Origin: Breviolum minutum Mf 1.05b.01
Lineage: Eukaryota; Sar; Dinophyceae; Suessiales; Symbiodiniaceae
Reading direction: 5' to 3'
Length of the DNA: 64,000 nt
Assembly (NCBI GenBank): GCA_000507305.1
Contig: DF239242.1
Location: 2,685 to 66,684, forward strand
Made by a program: the position numbers and the translations under genes. Positions 40,433 to 52,697 of this stretch are shown here, piece by piece. Positions within the stretch are counted from its first letter, which is position 1. Every line of letters begins with the position of its first letter. The notes beneath the pieces were generated by a model. It did not search any database. It saw nothing but the letters and a program-made list of their open reading frames with translations, and was not told the DNA's origin.

Positions 40433-41136
40433 TCCGCAGACCCTTCCGCGAAGCTTCCGCGACCTGCATTTTTGCTTCCGCGAGAGCAAGTTCAAAACAA
40501 GAGCTTCCGCGAGCTTCCGCGAAGTAGATGTTTTTTCGATTTCTCTAGAAGTGCTTCCGCGGTCACACCGGGAGCTTCCACGAAAGCTTTTTCTAGGGGT
40601 TGCCTGGAAGTGTGCACATGTTATTTGTATTTATTGGTGGGCAGGGCATTCTGACAATGTTTTTGGTTGTACTGGCTGGCGAGTCAAAAACACATACTAT
40701 ATCAAAGTAATACATTCAGATTTCGAACTTCACAGATGGCACATACATGTGACATTTTAGGATGGGTGAACCATTTTTCATGATCCTATCTTCCATACAG
40801 ATGGGCTCGGGGTCTTTCAATGCCTCTGCGTGAAAGGTTTGCTTCCGCGAAGCTTCCGCGAAGCTTCCGCAAAGAACATGAACACTTTTACCAAAAACAT
40901 ACCAAGATCATGGCCACCTTGTGTTCACCAGAGCTCATGTAAAACATATTGCAAATACATTACATCGTATAAAGCAAAATATGTCTTATGTCTATATATA
41001 TATATATACGATATCTTTGTATGATGCGCCTATGAAATGTAAAAGACAAAATCACAAATCCTGCAAAACACACTTCCGCGAAACTTCAACATTAAAAAAC
41101 GTGAAAATTGCTTCCGCGAGCTTCCGCGACTGCAGT
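40433..41136 (+). repeat. Cluster of about 13 CTTCCGCG motifs
   Basis: The motif GCTTCCGCGA, alone or in 2-3 tandem units, recurs at about 40433-40470, 40478, 40503-40525, 40552, 40571 (one change), 40841-40872, 41072 and 41110-41130. Between them the DNA is ordinary AT-rich sequence. The spacing is irregular, unlike a minisatellite. Confidence 0.75.
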
Positions 41137-41221
41137 CCGGTGCAAGTTTTTGATTCATATATGTCCAAATCCTGCATAGCGAATATGACAACATTAAAAA
41201 CCGAAACTCAATTATCCTTAC

Positions 41222-41332
41222 CATCAACCATTCCCCTGGCAACGGAGCCTGTGTCTTCAGCAAGCTCTCGAGATTGAAGACATGTTCCACGTTGCCGGCC
41301 TGGTCGAGTAGCTGCAATGGTAACCCATGAAG
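41222..41332 (-). CDS. Candidate internal exon, exactly 37 codons
   Basis: Between the acceptor TGAAACAG and donor ATG|GTAAGG the minus strand encodes LHGLPLQLLDQAGNVEHVFN and LESLLKTQAPLPGEWLM, 111 bases with no break. Both splice sites are near consensus. Soluble Leu-rich sequence; family unknown. The exon at 41662-41800 on the same strand lies upstream but ends in a stop, so they are probably different genes or one boundary is wrong. Confidence 0.45.
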
Positions 41333-41661
41333 CTGTTTCATTGAAAACAACGATAGATGCGTCACACAAGGTGTTTAACAAAGGATAACAAAGGTATTAG
41401 GTATCAAAACAATCAACTTCAAAAATCCTGAGGCAATCAGGTAATCTTGCACATTCTTTGATCATCTTTGATTATCTTTTTGTTGATGTTTCCACCCTTC
41501 CAGGCCTCAGCATCTTGGGCCTCATCAGGTGAAGAACAAAAGTAGGTGAATGTAAAAAAACACAGCATTTTTTTTTAGTGCAAAAAGCTCAGCATGTATT
41601 TAGAGGGAGTTTCCTCAGTCAATGCATTGACCCAACAACCATCTTCACTTTCCACTGGCAT

Positions 41662-41800
41662 TCAATGATTTTCTTGGACTCCCCCTGAAGAGGCCTCCCC
41701 CATCAGCGCGCAAAAGCGCGGGGGTGCGACCACAGCCACTGCATCAGCAGGTGGCTTGAGATCACGTTGCAACGGTTGAGGTGGCACGGTGGTGTTCATC
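41662..41800 (-). CDS. Candidate terminal exon, Pro/Ala-rich
   Basis: After an acceptor ACACTTAG the minus strand reads MNTTVPPQPLQRDLKPPADA, VAVVAPPRFCALMGEASSGG and VQENH, ending with TGA at 41662. GC-rich against its surroundings. Another small exon-like piece (DEAQDAEAWKGGN) lies downstream near 41530-41490. No family is recognised. Confidence 0.4.
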
Positions 41801-41842
41801 CTAAGTGTCCTGATATGTCCTGATAAACCGAAGTAGTAAGGA

Positions 41843-41951
41843 TACACTCGTGAAGTTTAACATAGCCCCTAAAAAGTTACCTTCCCAAAAGCAAACTACT
41901 TGCGACCATCACTTTTTTTGGGGGGGGGGCTATTTTAAACTTCGGGGAGTA
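41843..41951. mobile_element. MITE copy, TACCCTCCCTGAAAC family (divergent)
   Basis: Left part AGTTTAACATAGCCCCTAAA and right part GGGCTATTTTAAACTTCGGG are inverted; about 109 bp with a G-run near the right arm. Ends are less conserved than in the copies at 36380 and 60098. Confidence 0.5.
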
Positions 41952-43127
41952 GAATATCATGACCACATCAATTCGGGATGTTGTTAGTTGCTAGTCACCT
42001 GTACTACTGTATATGTTCCACAACAAGTATTGAATGGTGCAGATGTTGGGGTTTTGATACATGTCCAGTTGAGCAAAGGCGATAGCAAGAGTCACTTATG
42101 TCACTTTAACTTTTAAGGCCATTACACTGTGGGCACATGTTGTTTATTCACGCCATTGCTTTTTTATTGACGCATACCGAAGTATTGACAACCACTCCAA
42201 ATTGCAAAACATAGATAGAAGAGGCCCCGCTTTTATCCCGTTGAGGGCTATCTGTGTCCACTATTCTAAGCAAGAAAACTGGTTCCACAGAAGACAAGAC
42301 CCCAGAAATGTGCTAGTTGGTAAGGTGAAGTCCGCAACTCTGAGCAACACAACAGGTGAAATATGTATAAATATGAAATTAAACCCGTTTTTCATCTCTA
42401 CCATTCTCATCCATTCTCCAAATATTCTGCACTTGTGGGTTGCACTTCTGAAAAAAGTTCACTCCAGGATTATACATCTTCTGACTAGCCATTGCTTTCC
42501 AAAATGTACTCCAATAACTTTATGTTGAAACCTTTCATACCTCACCGTTCCCAAAATGTCCCGAAATCAAAATCCGAAGGGGATTGTCAATCTTCAACAA
42601 TCGAAGTCCTGAAAACGATGGATACTTGTGTGGTATCATTTCATGGCTTGGTTCATCATTTCAAGTGCACCTCATCACTCTCCAAGTTCCAAGCTCCCGC
42701 ACACGTGGCCCAAAGAGTGCAGCACTACGCAAGAGAATGATCTGCTCCGACTGCCACAGTGAAAACAGAGTGGTGGTTTTTCCACCGGCCACAAGGAAAG
42801 GTGTCTAAGTTTAGATTCAATGGCGAACTTCCAGTTATATATATATATAGAAACCTCATCAGGCTTTCAAATGTACTTTGTGAGTTAGCATCACTTGCCA
42901 GTGCCACGTCTTACACACCATCTGTTACACAACTTCACAGAGCATCTTCAAGAAAGTGCCCATTCGGATACCAAAGATCAAATCATGAATTTCGAAAGTA
43001 GGAGTCAAGGACCTTATACCGAATACCGAAACGACTGATGTCCAAAACAACATAAGATCCAACAAACTTTCAAACTTTAACTATCTAAAAATGATAGAAG
43101 AAATACAGGGGGATCCAAACAGGATAG

Positions 43128-43299
43128 CTAGGTGCTACTCATGCACTTCTGGATGTAGAGATGTGTTGCCCGGGGGAGATGTTCAGCCTTTGTTGCTGGA
43201 GAGAGATTCACCTTCCCGAACCCTACATGCGATTGCCATAAGTTTCCAACATCTTTCACTGATTTTTTACGGCTTCTCCATACGGCATCTGCTTGTTTC
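43128..43299 (-). CDS. Candidate exon, basic helix
   Basis: After the acceptor CAGACTGCAG the minus strand encodes KQADAVWRSRKKSVKDVGNL, WQSHVGFGKVNLSPATKAEH and beyond. Composition looks like protein; the 3' boundary is not clear. A 229-codon minus-strand frame at 43449-44138 upstream is unusually long for this AT-rich DNA but has no recognisable domain. Confidence 0.3.
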
Positions 43300-44149
43300 C
43301 TGCAGTCTGAAATGTTTTGATGCATGGAAAACATCTAAGGCTCCATACCCAGCGATGGGCATAAATCCCACTGGCCATGTAATCTGCAAACTTCAAGTAC
43401 CTCTTGCAGAGAATCCGTTTTACCACACAGGTGATTGGATGTGATTGGTTAAAGACATGCAACAGAAACAAACAACAACTCTAGCGATGCTATGATTAGT
43501 GACTTTGAGGAATCTCGGGCTGCAAATAGTTCCCGTAAAAGCGCTAAAAACAAAGGTGTAAAAATCGTTCTTATACCCTGTATGTTCCTCTTGACTTGTG
43601 TGACTTGTAACAAGTGGATCTTGCAAAACATCATTGCCATAATAACAAGGGTCAAAAGTTTGTGAGCGTCATGATGGCGGACACTCAATGGGACCAAATG
43701 CTTCCAACGTGTCTTGAGGGATGACCATCCAACCACCCATCCAACGTGCCGAGGGGTCACATATCCGACGTGAAGAAACGAACATCTCCAATAGTCCACC
43801 TCAAGATCAATTGATTCTCCATTGTTTCGCTTAGTTTTATGTTCAAAACATCCAAGGGTGGTGAATAACAGTGATAGAGTATAGTTGGCACAAAAAATAT
43901 CCAATAACTGCAACTGAGTGATGTTTTTGGTATGATGATTGATCTTTAAACTACCCGAAAACAGCATTTTTTTGGGGGGAAAAACCGGATGGACTGCCAT
44001 CAACCAGTTGAAGTGGTTGAACTTGGGAGTTGCACTGTCCACCGGCAGCTGCTGGACCTTTACCTGTGCCACAAAAAAAAGGCCCCCCTCCAAGTGGCGA
44101 ATGGAGGCGAATGGGACTAAATATGGCGACATTTGCAAGGTGACATGTG

Positions 44150-46205
44150 TTGAAGTATTTTGCCAAATGAAAAAACAACTACAGACATATTAAGCAAAAT
44201 GTATATATATATATATACCAAAATAAATGTATCTACATGTCATATAAATATACGGTATATATATAAATGTTTGAGAAATTTTGAGAAGTTAAGATTGAAG
44301 AGGTAGGAGATTGAAAGTGGTGCCTCAAATGCACATTCGGTCAATGTGAACAATCATAAATGAAGATTCCCCCTTAAGACTTACATATTGCTGCCAAATC
44401 CAAGCATCATGACACATATAAGTACAGCACCCAATGATTTGATGATTCTGAGGCTCTTTAGTTCCCACCGCAGGGAACTTCATCATCTGTTCCAAACGCC
44501 GCTCACCCACCACTGGTGTTACCCTCCAACAATATCCCACCATTGGTAAAAGAATGCTATGAGAGGGGCAAAGTTAGTTCCCCGCAAAGGTAGCAAACAA
44601 AACCTCAGCGTCAACAACACCCGGGAGACCTACCAGGAGAATATCTAGGTCTGGTTGTCCAACATAGTGGATCTGTTCCAAAAGCCTCGGCTATGAACTC
44701 ATCACGACAATGTTTCAAAAAGCAGGGGCCATGGACTGATGTGGAACAAAACCCTTATGCCATTCTGTGAGACTTTTGAAGAACTCAGGCAAAGTGAAAA
44801 GGAAGAGCTGCAGCAACTGTTCCAATGTCGAAGTGCCTATATATTCCTTCCTAAGATTTCAGAACTGGTCCTGGAAACATGACTAGGAGCCTGTTGGGTT
44901 CCTGCCCTGAAAGATGATGAGTTCGGAGAGTCCCAAAGATCAACATTTTGCCCAGAAAAAAGAAACCTGAGAGAGCCCCTTCCGAACTTCAAAGTTCTTG
45001 GAGAGTCGGTAAACATCTTCTCCAATTATACAGCAATAAAAGCAACCATTGAAAAAGTGGACCAGGTGACCAGGGTGGGTTCACCCAAGGTTTCCTTGTC
45101 AAATCCCTGCTGATGCCACCAACCCTCCAGGTTCTGGGTTTCCTTAACTCCCTGCTGCGTAGATCAAAGTCATCATAGCAACCAGGGGCCTCCCTGGAAA
45201 GCCGATGGTAGACCTCAAAATTGACGACGTCGGAAGGGATGCTCTTACAGGGTTCAGAAGGTCTTCAGGAAAAACACCTTCCAAATGTTCAAGTTGTTAG
45301 TTGTTTTCCAAACTGTTCAACTCAAAGCTTTACACGTTCGGAGACCGGCAATAGCAAAATAAGACATGCACAGTCTTCGCGTTTCAGTGCATTGTCATCC
45401 ACACCCTTTCCACACATTCAGTTACTTTTCTCTCCAAGAACTAATTCTGGATCCATAATTTAGCTGGCAACATACTAACGGGTCACCAACATCTGGAACT
45501 ATATTGGTTCGTGGTTTCAACCCATCTGAAAAATATTAGGAAGTCAAATTGGAAATCTTCCCCAATTTGAGAGTAAAAATGCAAAAAATGAAACCACCAC
45601 CTAGATCCACCTAGTATAAATGAACATGAAGGGTTGTCATCCCAAGGCATTTCACCGCCACCTCTCCGAAACGAAAAATCAGGCCGAGATGCCATCAAAC
45701 ATCCCATCTCCTGAGCGGCTGAAATTTTGATCACTTCCAAACGATATTTGGGTCCCGAGTCGTGATTGGTTGGTGGGACTTGTTTCCATGAATTATGGAT
45801 TGTATATATTGTATTCCCCCCAAAAATGGTAATTTGTATTGAATTGATTCATGAATCAAACTCTATATATCCAGACTAGCGGAGGCAATGGAGGTGACCA
45901 GTTTCTCATGCTACACACTTGAATGTATGTGGTGAAACCATGTCAGAGTATTCAACCATGCTTCAGCACTTGATACACAATGACCACGCATTGCAAAACA
46001 TGTAAGCTTTCATCAATACTATTCGAGTAACGCCTTAGTTCATGACATATCTGACTTATAACTTATAACAAATCGCATGTCCACACTTGAAAGGACATAG
46101 GTCACAACACTCATGTCTGGGATCCTCATCCGTCAACCTGGTGGAGGTATCATTGTAATATCAAAAGCTTAGTGCCGAATCTGGTAACATCTTCTGTCCC
46201 CTGTC
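44150..46205. other. Non-coding stretch
   Basis: A TA microsatellite near 44202-44218 and the repeat-like segment at 45508-45610. No exon has enough support to list. Confidence 0.3.
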
Positions 46206-46210
46206 AAACA

Positions 46211-48000
46211 TCATTTGTCTTCAAAGCATGTACATTCCAGCCGCATAAGTTTTAAGCCGTGCTGTTTGTGCAAATTCCATGAATGAATGATGGATGAGAT
46301 GAGTTTGACCCTGTCGTTTGACAAGGTTTGCCAGGAATTCAAGCAGCCATGTGAAGGGGGGACATACACACCGAGCGACAGCCATGAGCTGAAATGGGTC
46401 GACCACTGGAGACTCGACAAAGAAAAGATCCTCAGCAAAAACACACAGGAGGGACAACTACTGTTTGTTGTGTGAGGGATGATGTGAAATTGTCAAAACA
46501 TATCTGATTAATTACCACGTTCTCGAAACATGTCGTATGAAAATTATGTTGGAAGCTTCAAAGTTAACTTCATATCTGATGGATGATCTTCCCCAAGTCA
46601 ATAGGAGGTGTGAGGAGGATACCTTCATCAATCAAGTATACCCAGTGGTTGTGAGGATTTGGCCCAGCTCCCCAAGTGCCAAGTGACCGTATCCACTCGA
46701 AAAAAGTAATCGTAACCTCAGCAACAAGACATGACAGGACACATCTGGATAGTAAGAGACGAGAGAATTAAGGACATCAAACACTATAACTAACCCGTTG
46801 TTCCTAAGAATCCCCCATCATTTCACCTATCAGAAACCCCTTACCAGAAATTTATGAATCTCATCGATGGATATCCATTGCCACGGCCAGAGTCGATACA
46901 CTTTCTTCCAAGTCGGTTTTACCAGCCTTTGACGGACAAGCTTTGCATACTTTTGCCCACCTAAATCTCTTTGAAGCACTGTTGGCCCACCAATTTCATC
47001 CCAACCAGTTTAAGGGCTTCCAAAAAGTTTTGCTGCCATCGTTTGGATATCTCCATGTTTTGAATCAAACCTCTGGGAAATCCCAAGTGGTGCACAACCA
47101 AACACCGGAGATCAACCTCTGCCATCATTGAGTTTCCCCACCACCTTCCTGAAAAGTCTTGGTGCGAAACATCCCTGCCTCGTTTCGAACAGGAACACTT
47201 TGAAAACATGACTTGGTTGGAATATATGTATATATTTTCGAAAAAGTGGGTTAGTATATGTCAATATATGCAATATAAAAAATATACACAAACACAAATT
47301 AAGTTTTGAGATTCAACATCTTGGGGCCAAATCAACATCAGGTGGACTTTGCAGTCCGTGACCGGTGGCCTTCATGATGTTTCAACGAATCCAACGCCCT
47401 TCTTTTTCCTCCATGCATCCATCCGAGCAATAAAACGGTCTTTGTTTTTTTGTTGTTTTTTTGCGGATTCGCCGGCAACATTGGCGACAAACAAACACAA
47501 AGATTGACACGTCACGCTGTCTGTGATTGAAACGAAAGAGCTGTCTGCACTTGGCGAACCCGTCCAATGCTGGCATATCCTAAAGTGATGCCTCATCACA
47601 TTGAAACATGATAACGAATCACTTGGTCCATAGGCGAGGGTGCTTTTTTATGTTCTTTTACTCAAGCAAGGGCAGCATCAACATTGAAGCAATGACATTC
47701 CTTTCGCACCTTGTCGCCTAGTGGTACAAACCAACGTTTAGGTAGGATTTTATTTTCAGGAAGTGTGGATAACCAACATGTAAAGCTAGGATTTGTTTCC
47801 TCAACAAAGCAATGAGTTAATCTTCCAAAAAATCTCATTGATCAGCACCTCACAACAACTCAAATGACTTTTGATGCCCTCACCGGTGAAATCTCAACTA
47901 CTACAACATCCCAACGGCATGGGGAGGTGCAACGTCTCAGTTTCCTCTCCAACTCCTCAAACAGCCACCAAGGGGGAGAAAAATCGTATGACCAAATTTT
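46211..48000 (-). other. Group of possible minus-strand exons
   Basis: Four stretches look protein-like but boundaries and frames are uncertain: FFVESPVVDPFQLMAVARCV (about 46430-46215), VVHHLGFPRGLIQNMEISKR through KLVGMKLVGQQCFK (about 47105-46965), SVTCQSLCLFVANVAGESAK with DRFIARMDAWRKKKGVGFVE (about 47530-47375) and PWWLFEELERKLRRCTSPCR with WDVVVVEISP (about 47975-47870). In the third a second frame is equally open (Cys-rich, FVCRQCC and YCSDGC), so the reading frame is undecided. They may form one gene on the minus strand. Confidence 0.3.
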
Positions 48001-48033
48001 GTTTGTTTGTTTGTTTGTTTGTTTGTTTGTTTT
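47998..48033 (+). repeat. (TTTG)n microsatellite
   Basis: Eight to nine TTTG units without interruption. It overlaps apparent frames of repeated Thr-Asn-Lys-Gln, which are not real protein. Confidence 0.85.
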
Positions 48034-50039
48034 TGCAAATTCCTTTGATTTGAGACCAAACTGCTGAATTTCCATCACATCAATCTTGATCTATAGAAAA
48101 GTAAATAAATGTGTACATATAACCATAATATTTATAGCATGTATATACAAATATTTTTGTCAGTATATTACGTTTATATATGTCCCAAAAAAAAACCTAG
48201 CTTGTTTCGCGGAAAGGAATGTCCTCAATCCTCACATTGTAATGTGAGGTTGCTACAAATTGGTCCAGGTTTTTGTCAGTTAAAGTCGCCCTCATCCTTG
48301 GCTCCATTGGTTGGGAAGCTAGAATAGGGCACCTCAAAACCTACAGTCCTACAGTATCAAAGAACAGCTATGGGTGGGTATAAGTCCTAAGGAATTGACA
48401 TGAAATTGGCAAAAATCTCCAACCAATATCCAGGGTTCCAACAAAGTAAGTCACATTCCAACATTAACAATGGCGCAGCACACCACCTTTCTGGAAAAAA
48501 AACGGGGTCCTGGACTCCCGCCGTCTTTCGAGACTTCGACTTCGAGAACTTTTTTCCTGAGTTTTGGAAAAACAGTTTGGTCAGCGAAAAAGGGATTCAG
48601 GAGAAGATCACAAGTCAAGTTTATGCATGTACGTGTCACAAAGCGGGACAAGTCAAGCATAATATGAAGGTATGAAACACGGGTTTAATCAAACAGTATT
48701 TACCCTTGCCTTTGTTTCTCTATGTGCATTTGAGCATGGCCAAAGGAATGTTTCCATTCTCGTGTCAATGACAAGACCCAATTCACGCTTAGACCTCACA
48801 ATCAGCGCTTTAAAACGAACCATTCTCACGGTACCACTTATTATCTACTTTCATACTATCATGATTGATGCTTCAATTTCAATCATGCCCGGTGTAACTG
48901 CAACCCCATGCAATCTATTCACGGCATATTTTGGCACCAGTGATGATACATCTAGGGGCATGAAGTCGTTCTGCTCAAAAAAAATGTTTGGATTCGATGC
49001 AAAATGATTCAACCAGTCCAACATCAATCAATACAGATTTGGTCATTCAGTTGGAGTACATATATGCTGAGACAAGCATAGCTACACGGTACACAACACC
49101 ATGGCACCATCTGAGTGACTAAGATCACATCACATTAAAGATTTGATCTCTTGGTACATTATAGTAAAGAGATGATAATATTTCACCTCACCCAACTTGA
49201 AATACATGGATAGATAAGCTTACTGTATCTTGGTAGGATTCACCTACAATTTGGGATGTCTCACCGTCTCACCAGGCTGCTCTGTATACCCGTGTGCGCG
49301 GTGGTGATAACTCGTCACCTCGAATGCTGCATGGATTTGAGGTTAAACGATGCAATCCAAAAAAAGGAACAGCTGCTACTCTGTCATTCTAGAACGTATG
49401 AATTAAAAGATATGAATTGACTCAGAAAGAACTTACAGCATGTTGAGTACTCACTTGCAAGATTAATTCGGGCTTCAAGCATTGCAATTGCATCATCTGT
49501 TTGGCCTTGATGTACATCTACACCTATCAGTCTCGTTGCTATAGCTTCCACCTATCTGCTGTTGGATCCTTGTATCAAACACTGTGGACGTCAACCATCT
49601 TCTGAAGCACCGTTTTTTTGAAGTGTGTGGTTGTGCGCCTTGCAGGCTTTTCTTTAAAAAGAGTAATACATTGCACACACTGGGATCTTCCAACACCATG
49701 GTGGGTCAATCAGAATTATGGTTTCATCTAATATGGTGCTTTAACTGACAACGAAGTAGAATTCCTCTGCTTCTTGCAAAAAACACATCATCAAATCAAA
49801 CATGCAAATGTATATACATAAAAAGTGAACTTGTATTAATTTTGGAAAATGTTTCATTGCCATGTTGAAAAGATTTGTCCAAAGCAACATCGTCAACCTG
49901 GAAAACCAAAACTTCGTCCTGGATATCCTAAATATGTATAAATTCGGAGTTTCAAGAAATAATACATAAAACATTTGCACAACTCAATGTCAATCAATCA
50001 AGTAAATAACCATTTGAAAAAAAACAACGCCACTCGCCA

Positions 50040-51476
50040 CACATTCAACTCAAATTTGTCCCCCATTGCAACCGGCGTGGCGTTTCTTCTTCGGCATCCG
50101 AAGTCGTTCCAGAGCTGCTTTTTGCCGATCTGCTTTGGTTTCCTTGCCTGTCTCCTGAAGCCAGAAAGGGTGGTAGGTTGTACAAATTGTTTATGTAATT
50201 GTTTTATAAACATGTTCACATAATGGCAATAATATACGTTTAATAATTAATAAGAACAATATCCCACCCAACCTGAATTAAAAAAAACCTTTGTTTTTGG
50301 AGTGTGAAAATTCCTTGTGACTGAACTACAGGATTGTTTTCCTGGGTTCATACGGTCGTTACAAGATCACCTTAGCTGTCGTCATCCCCACCACACAATA
50401 TGTGGATGATCTCGGGGAAGTTCCACCATTTCAAACGTTGAATTCTATGGACTCTTAGATTCAATGCTTCAGAATGAAACTGTCAGCCTAATCACTGAGT
50501 GGATATTAATCCCTACCTCCAAAGATGTCTCTAAGAAAATGATGCATAAATCAAAAAAATCACAATTTAAAGTTTTTAAGGTCGATTTCCTATAATTAAT
50601 CACAAAAATTCACACACATTTGATCACATTTGAATCAAAGTTTCCATAAATGACCATCATATATTGACCCATCTTCCCCAGCTGCCCAGCTTCAGACCAT
50701 CCCCGCCTTTTTTGGGACGGCCGCCTCCCGCCGTTCCGCGGCCGGAGAGCAGCTTTCGCTTCCTGGTTTTTGTCAGGTGGATCATGGTGGATCTGTGGAT
50801 TTTTACGATTGGGGGGGATGAGTGGTGTGGGACATGGATTTATGTATTATACCCTCTATAACACTAACAGTTCCCCGCCAAAAAAAAAATCGAAAAGAAA
50901 TTGCATCTTCTAACCATTCTTTTTCGAGGGCTATGTTAGTTTTAGAAGGATTTAGATAGTTTTAGGGAGCTTAGGTGTACGTTTTTGAACCTGTTTCTGA
51001 ACCATAGCGCTTTTGGCAAAAAGGAATTAACAGGATATGCTTCACCCCAACAGTCGAAAAAACAAGTGGGATTTTCTATGTATTGCCTTCTGAGCTAACC
51101 CAAAGGTATTCAAAATAGTAAGGTGCCCTTGCTGTGGTGGTTGTGGAGAACATGTTGATTATGTATCTAATTGTCATTGTCCAAGTGTTTGAGGATCAAC
51201 ACACATAGGAATCAAATCTTGTTGGAATGCACATAATAATTTTGCACGGTCATTGAACCCATGACATGCATAAATATATCTATAGTCTATACATATGTAT
51301 ACATACATGGATACATATATATATATATATGTAAACTTGAATACAAAGACAGCAAATCTATAGAGGCAAACACACATCTACCTACCATGAAGCCAAACTC
51401 TCGTCTTTGTTTCCGCCGCTTCGATTTGGGCCTCCTCCGGAATTCGTACGCACGCGGCCGTAGATGTCTAGGCCAC
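50040..51476 (-). CDS. Candidate three-exon gene for a small basic protein
   Basis: Three GC-rich minus-strand islands have good splice sites: 51386-51476 (CTTCAG| ... ATG|GTAGGT), 50698-50762 (AACCAG| ... GATG|GTCTGA) and 50154 downward to about 50040 (GGCTTCAG|). All possible frames are rich in Arg, Lys, Gly and Ser, for example YEFRRRPKSKRRKQRREFGF in the first, KRKLLSGRGTAGGGRPKKGG in the second and DRQGNQSRSAKSSSGTTSDA with EEETPRRLQWG in the third. More than one phase-consistent chain exists, so the correct frame is undecided. A nucleic-acid-binding or nuclear protein is plausible. Confidence 0.35.
50850..50954. mobile_element. MITE copy, TACCCTCCCTGAAAC family
   Basis: Left end TACCCTCTATAACACTAACA; right end the inverted GTTAGTTTTAGAAGGATTTA; about 105 bp. 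The preceding bases (GAGTGGTGTGGGACATGG, ATTTATGTATTA) match those before the copy at 39406. Confidence 0.6.
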
Positions 51477-51479
51477 CTG

Positions 51480-52144
51480 AAGTTCAAGATACTAATGTGG
51501 AAGTTTGTGGAAGGACATTCATTGGTTCCCACAGTATTCCGGGATGGTTTTGGTCACTCCAAAAATCATGCCAGAATGGTTGTGTTTCAAAATTGTTTGT
51601 ATTCGAAAATAGCAGTAGGTATAAATATAAACATAAACTAAATTTGAATGTATTTGATATTGGATGCATCTGTTTGTAATATGTTTTTGGTACTTGTCCA
51701 GCTGTTCATTATTCACCTTTTTTCTGACTTCTTGAGTTTAGGATTCCCACAAAGCCATCCTGGAAAGTGAAGATTGATTTGTGGGACCCCATTGTAATCC
51801 CCAAAATGATCCATATCAGTTGCATATCTGTTGATTTGTCTGCTTCACCCTGGGGTACACTGGATCCACCCAAGGCATAGCCCATGGGAACTTTTTGCAA
51901 GGTTCAACAGGATCTTCTCTTTAGAAGGGAGTTACCGAGATGAAAAAAAGATAGGGAAGGCCATTAACATGTTGACTCATTTTTTCAAAACTAAATCCGG
52001 GGGCTATGATAGATCCTAAACTACAGGCTTTTGGTGGAAATTCCTCACAATGGTAACAGGTTCGGCTGCTTAGTTCACTGCCACACTTGTATTCGTTCAT
52101 GTCTCTTCAAATCAATCATGCGCTTGTATGCTTGGTGAACCGTG

Positions 52145-52180
<36 letters not shown>

Positions 52181-52690
52181 CCACCATAGACTCCAAAACC
52201 CTGTTATCAAGCTCCTTACATCTATAATGTTATACTATTTAACAGTTTTTTCACCCTGAGATTGGCGTCAAACACCACGACCATCCAACCGCAACAGGCA
52301 CCTTTGACTTTTTGCAAATCTTCCGAACCACGGCTCTCCGTCACCGTCCGCTCGAAGTAGCCTCAAGGCTTGGAATGGTGGAACGCAACAGGGGCGCAGC
52401 CACATACCGTCAATGTGCTGGGTGACTACTGGTTACTTGTAAAGTTCAATCCAAACCTCACTCTCCAAAGGTATCCTATCAACATGACATCTTTTTCAAA
52501 TTCACCAATGACAAATCCAACAACACAAATCAATCAATCATACTATATACACGATGGATCCATCAATTACTTAGTTTGCATGGCTATGCTATGGGCTGAA
52601 GGTACCAGTTTGCCGACACGTATCAAAAAATCGCAAAATATGTTTCTGCATCATTTTGTCCTCCAACCCGCAGCCTTTTATTTGTTGCTA
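51480..52690. other. Non-coding stretch before the ankyrin gene's 3' end
   Basis: Contains a (CAT)n microsatellite at about 52144-52181. Frames are short and unconvincing. The polyadenylation region of the ankyrin gene must lie in its right part; no clear signal is visible. Confidence 0.3.
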
Positions 52691-52697
52691 TCAAGAA

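Noticed and set aside
43449-44138. 229-codon minus-strand frame
   Set aside because: Unusually long, but composition drifts and no domain or clear boundary is seen; kept only as a remark. It would deserve an RNA check.
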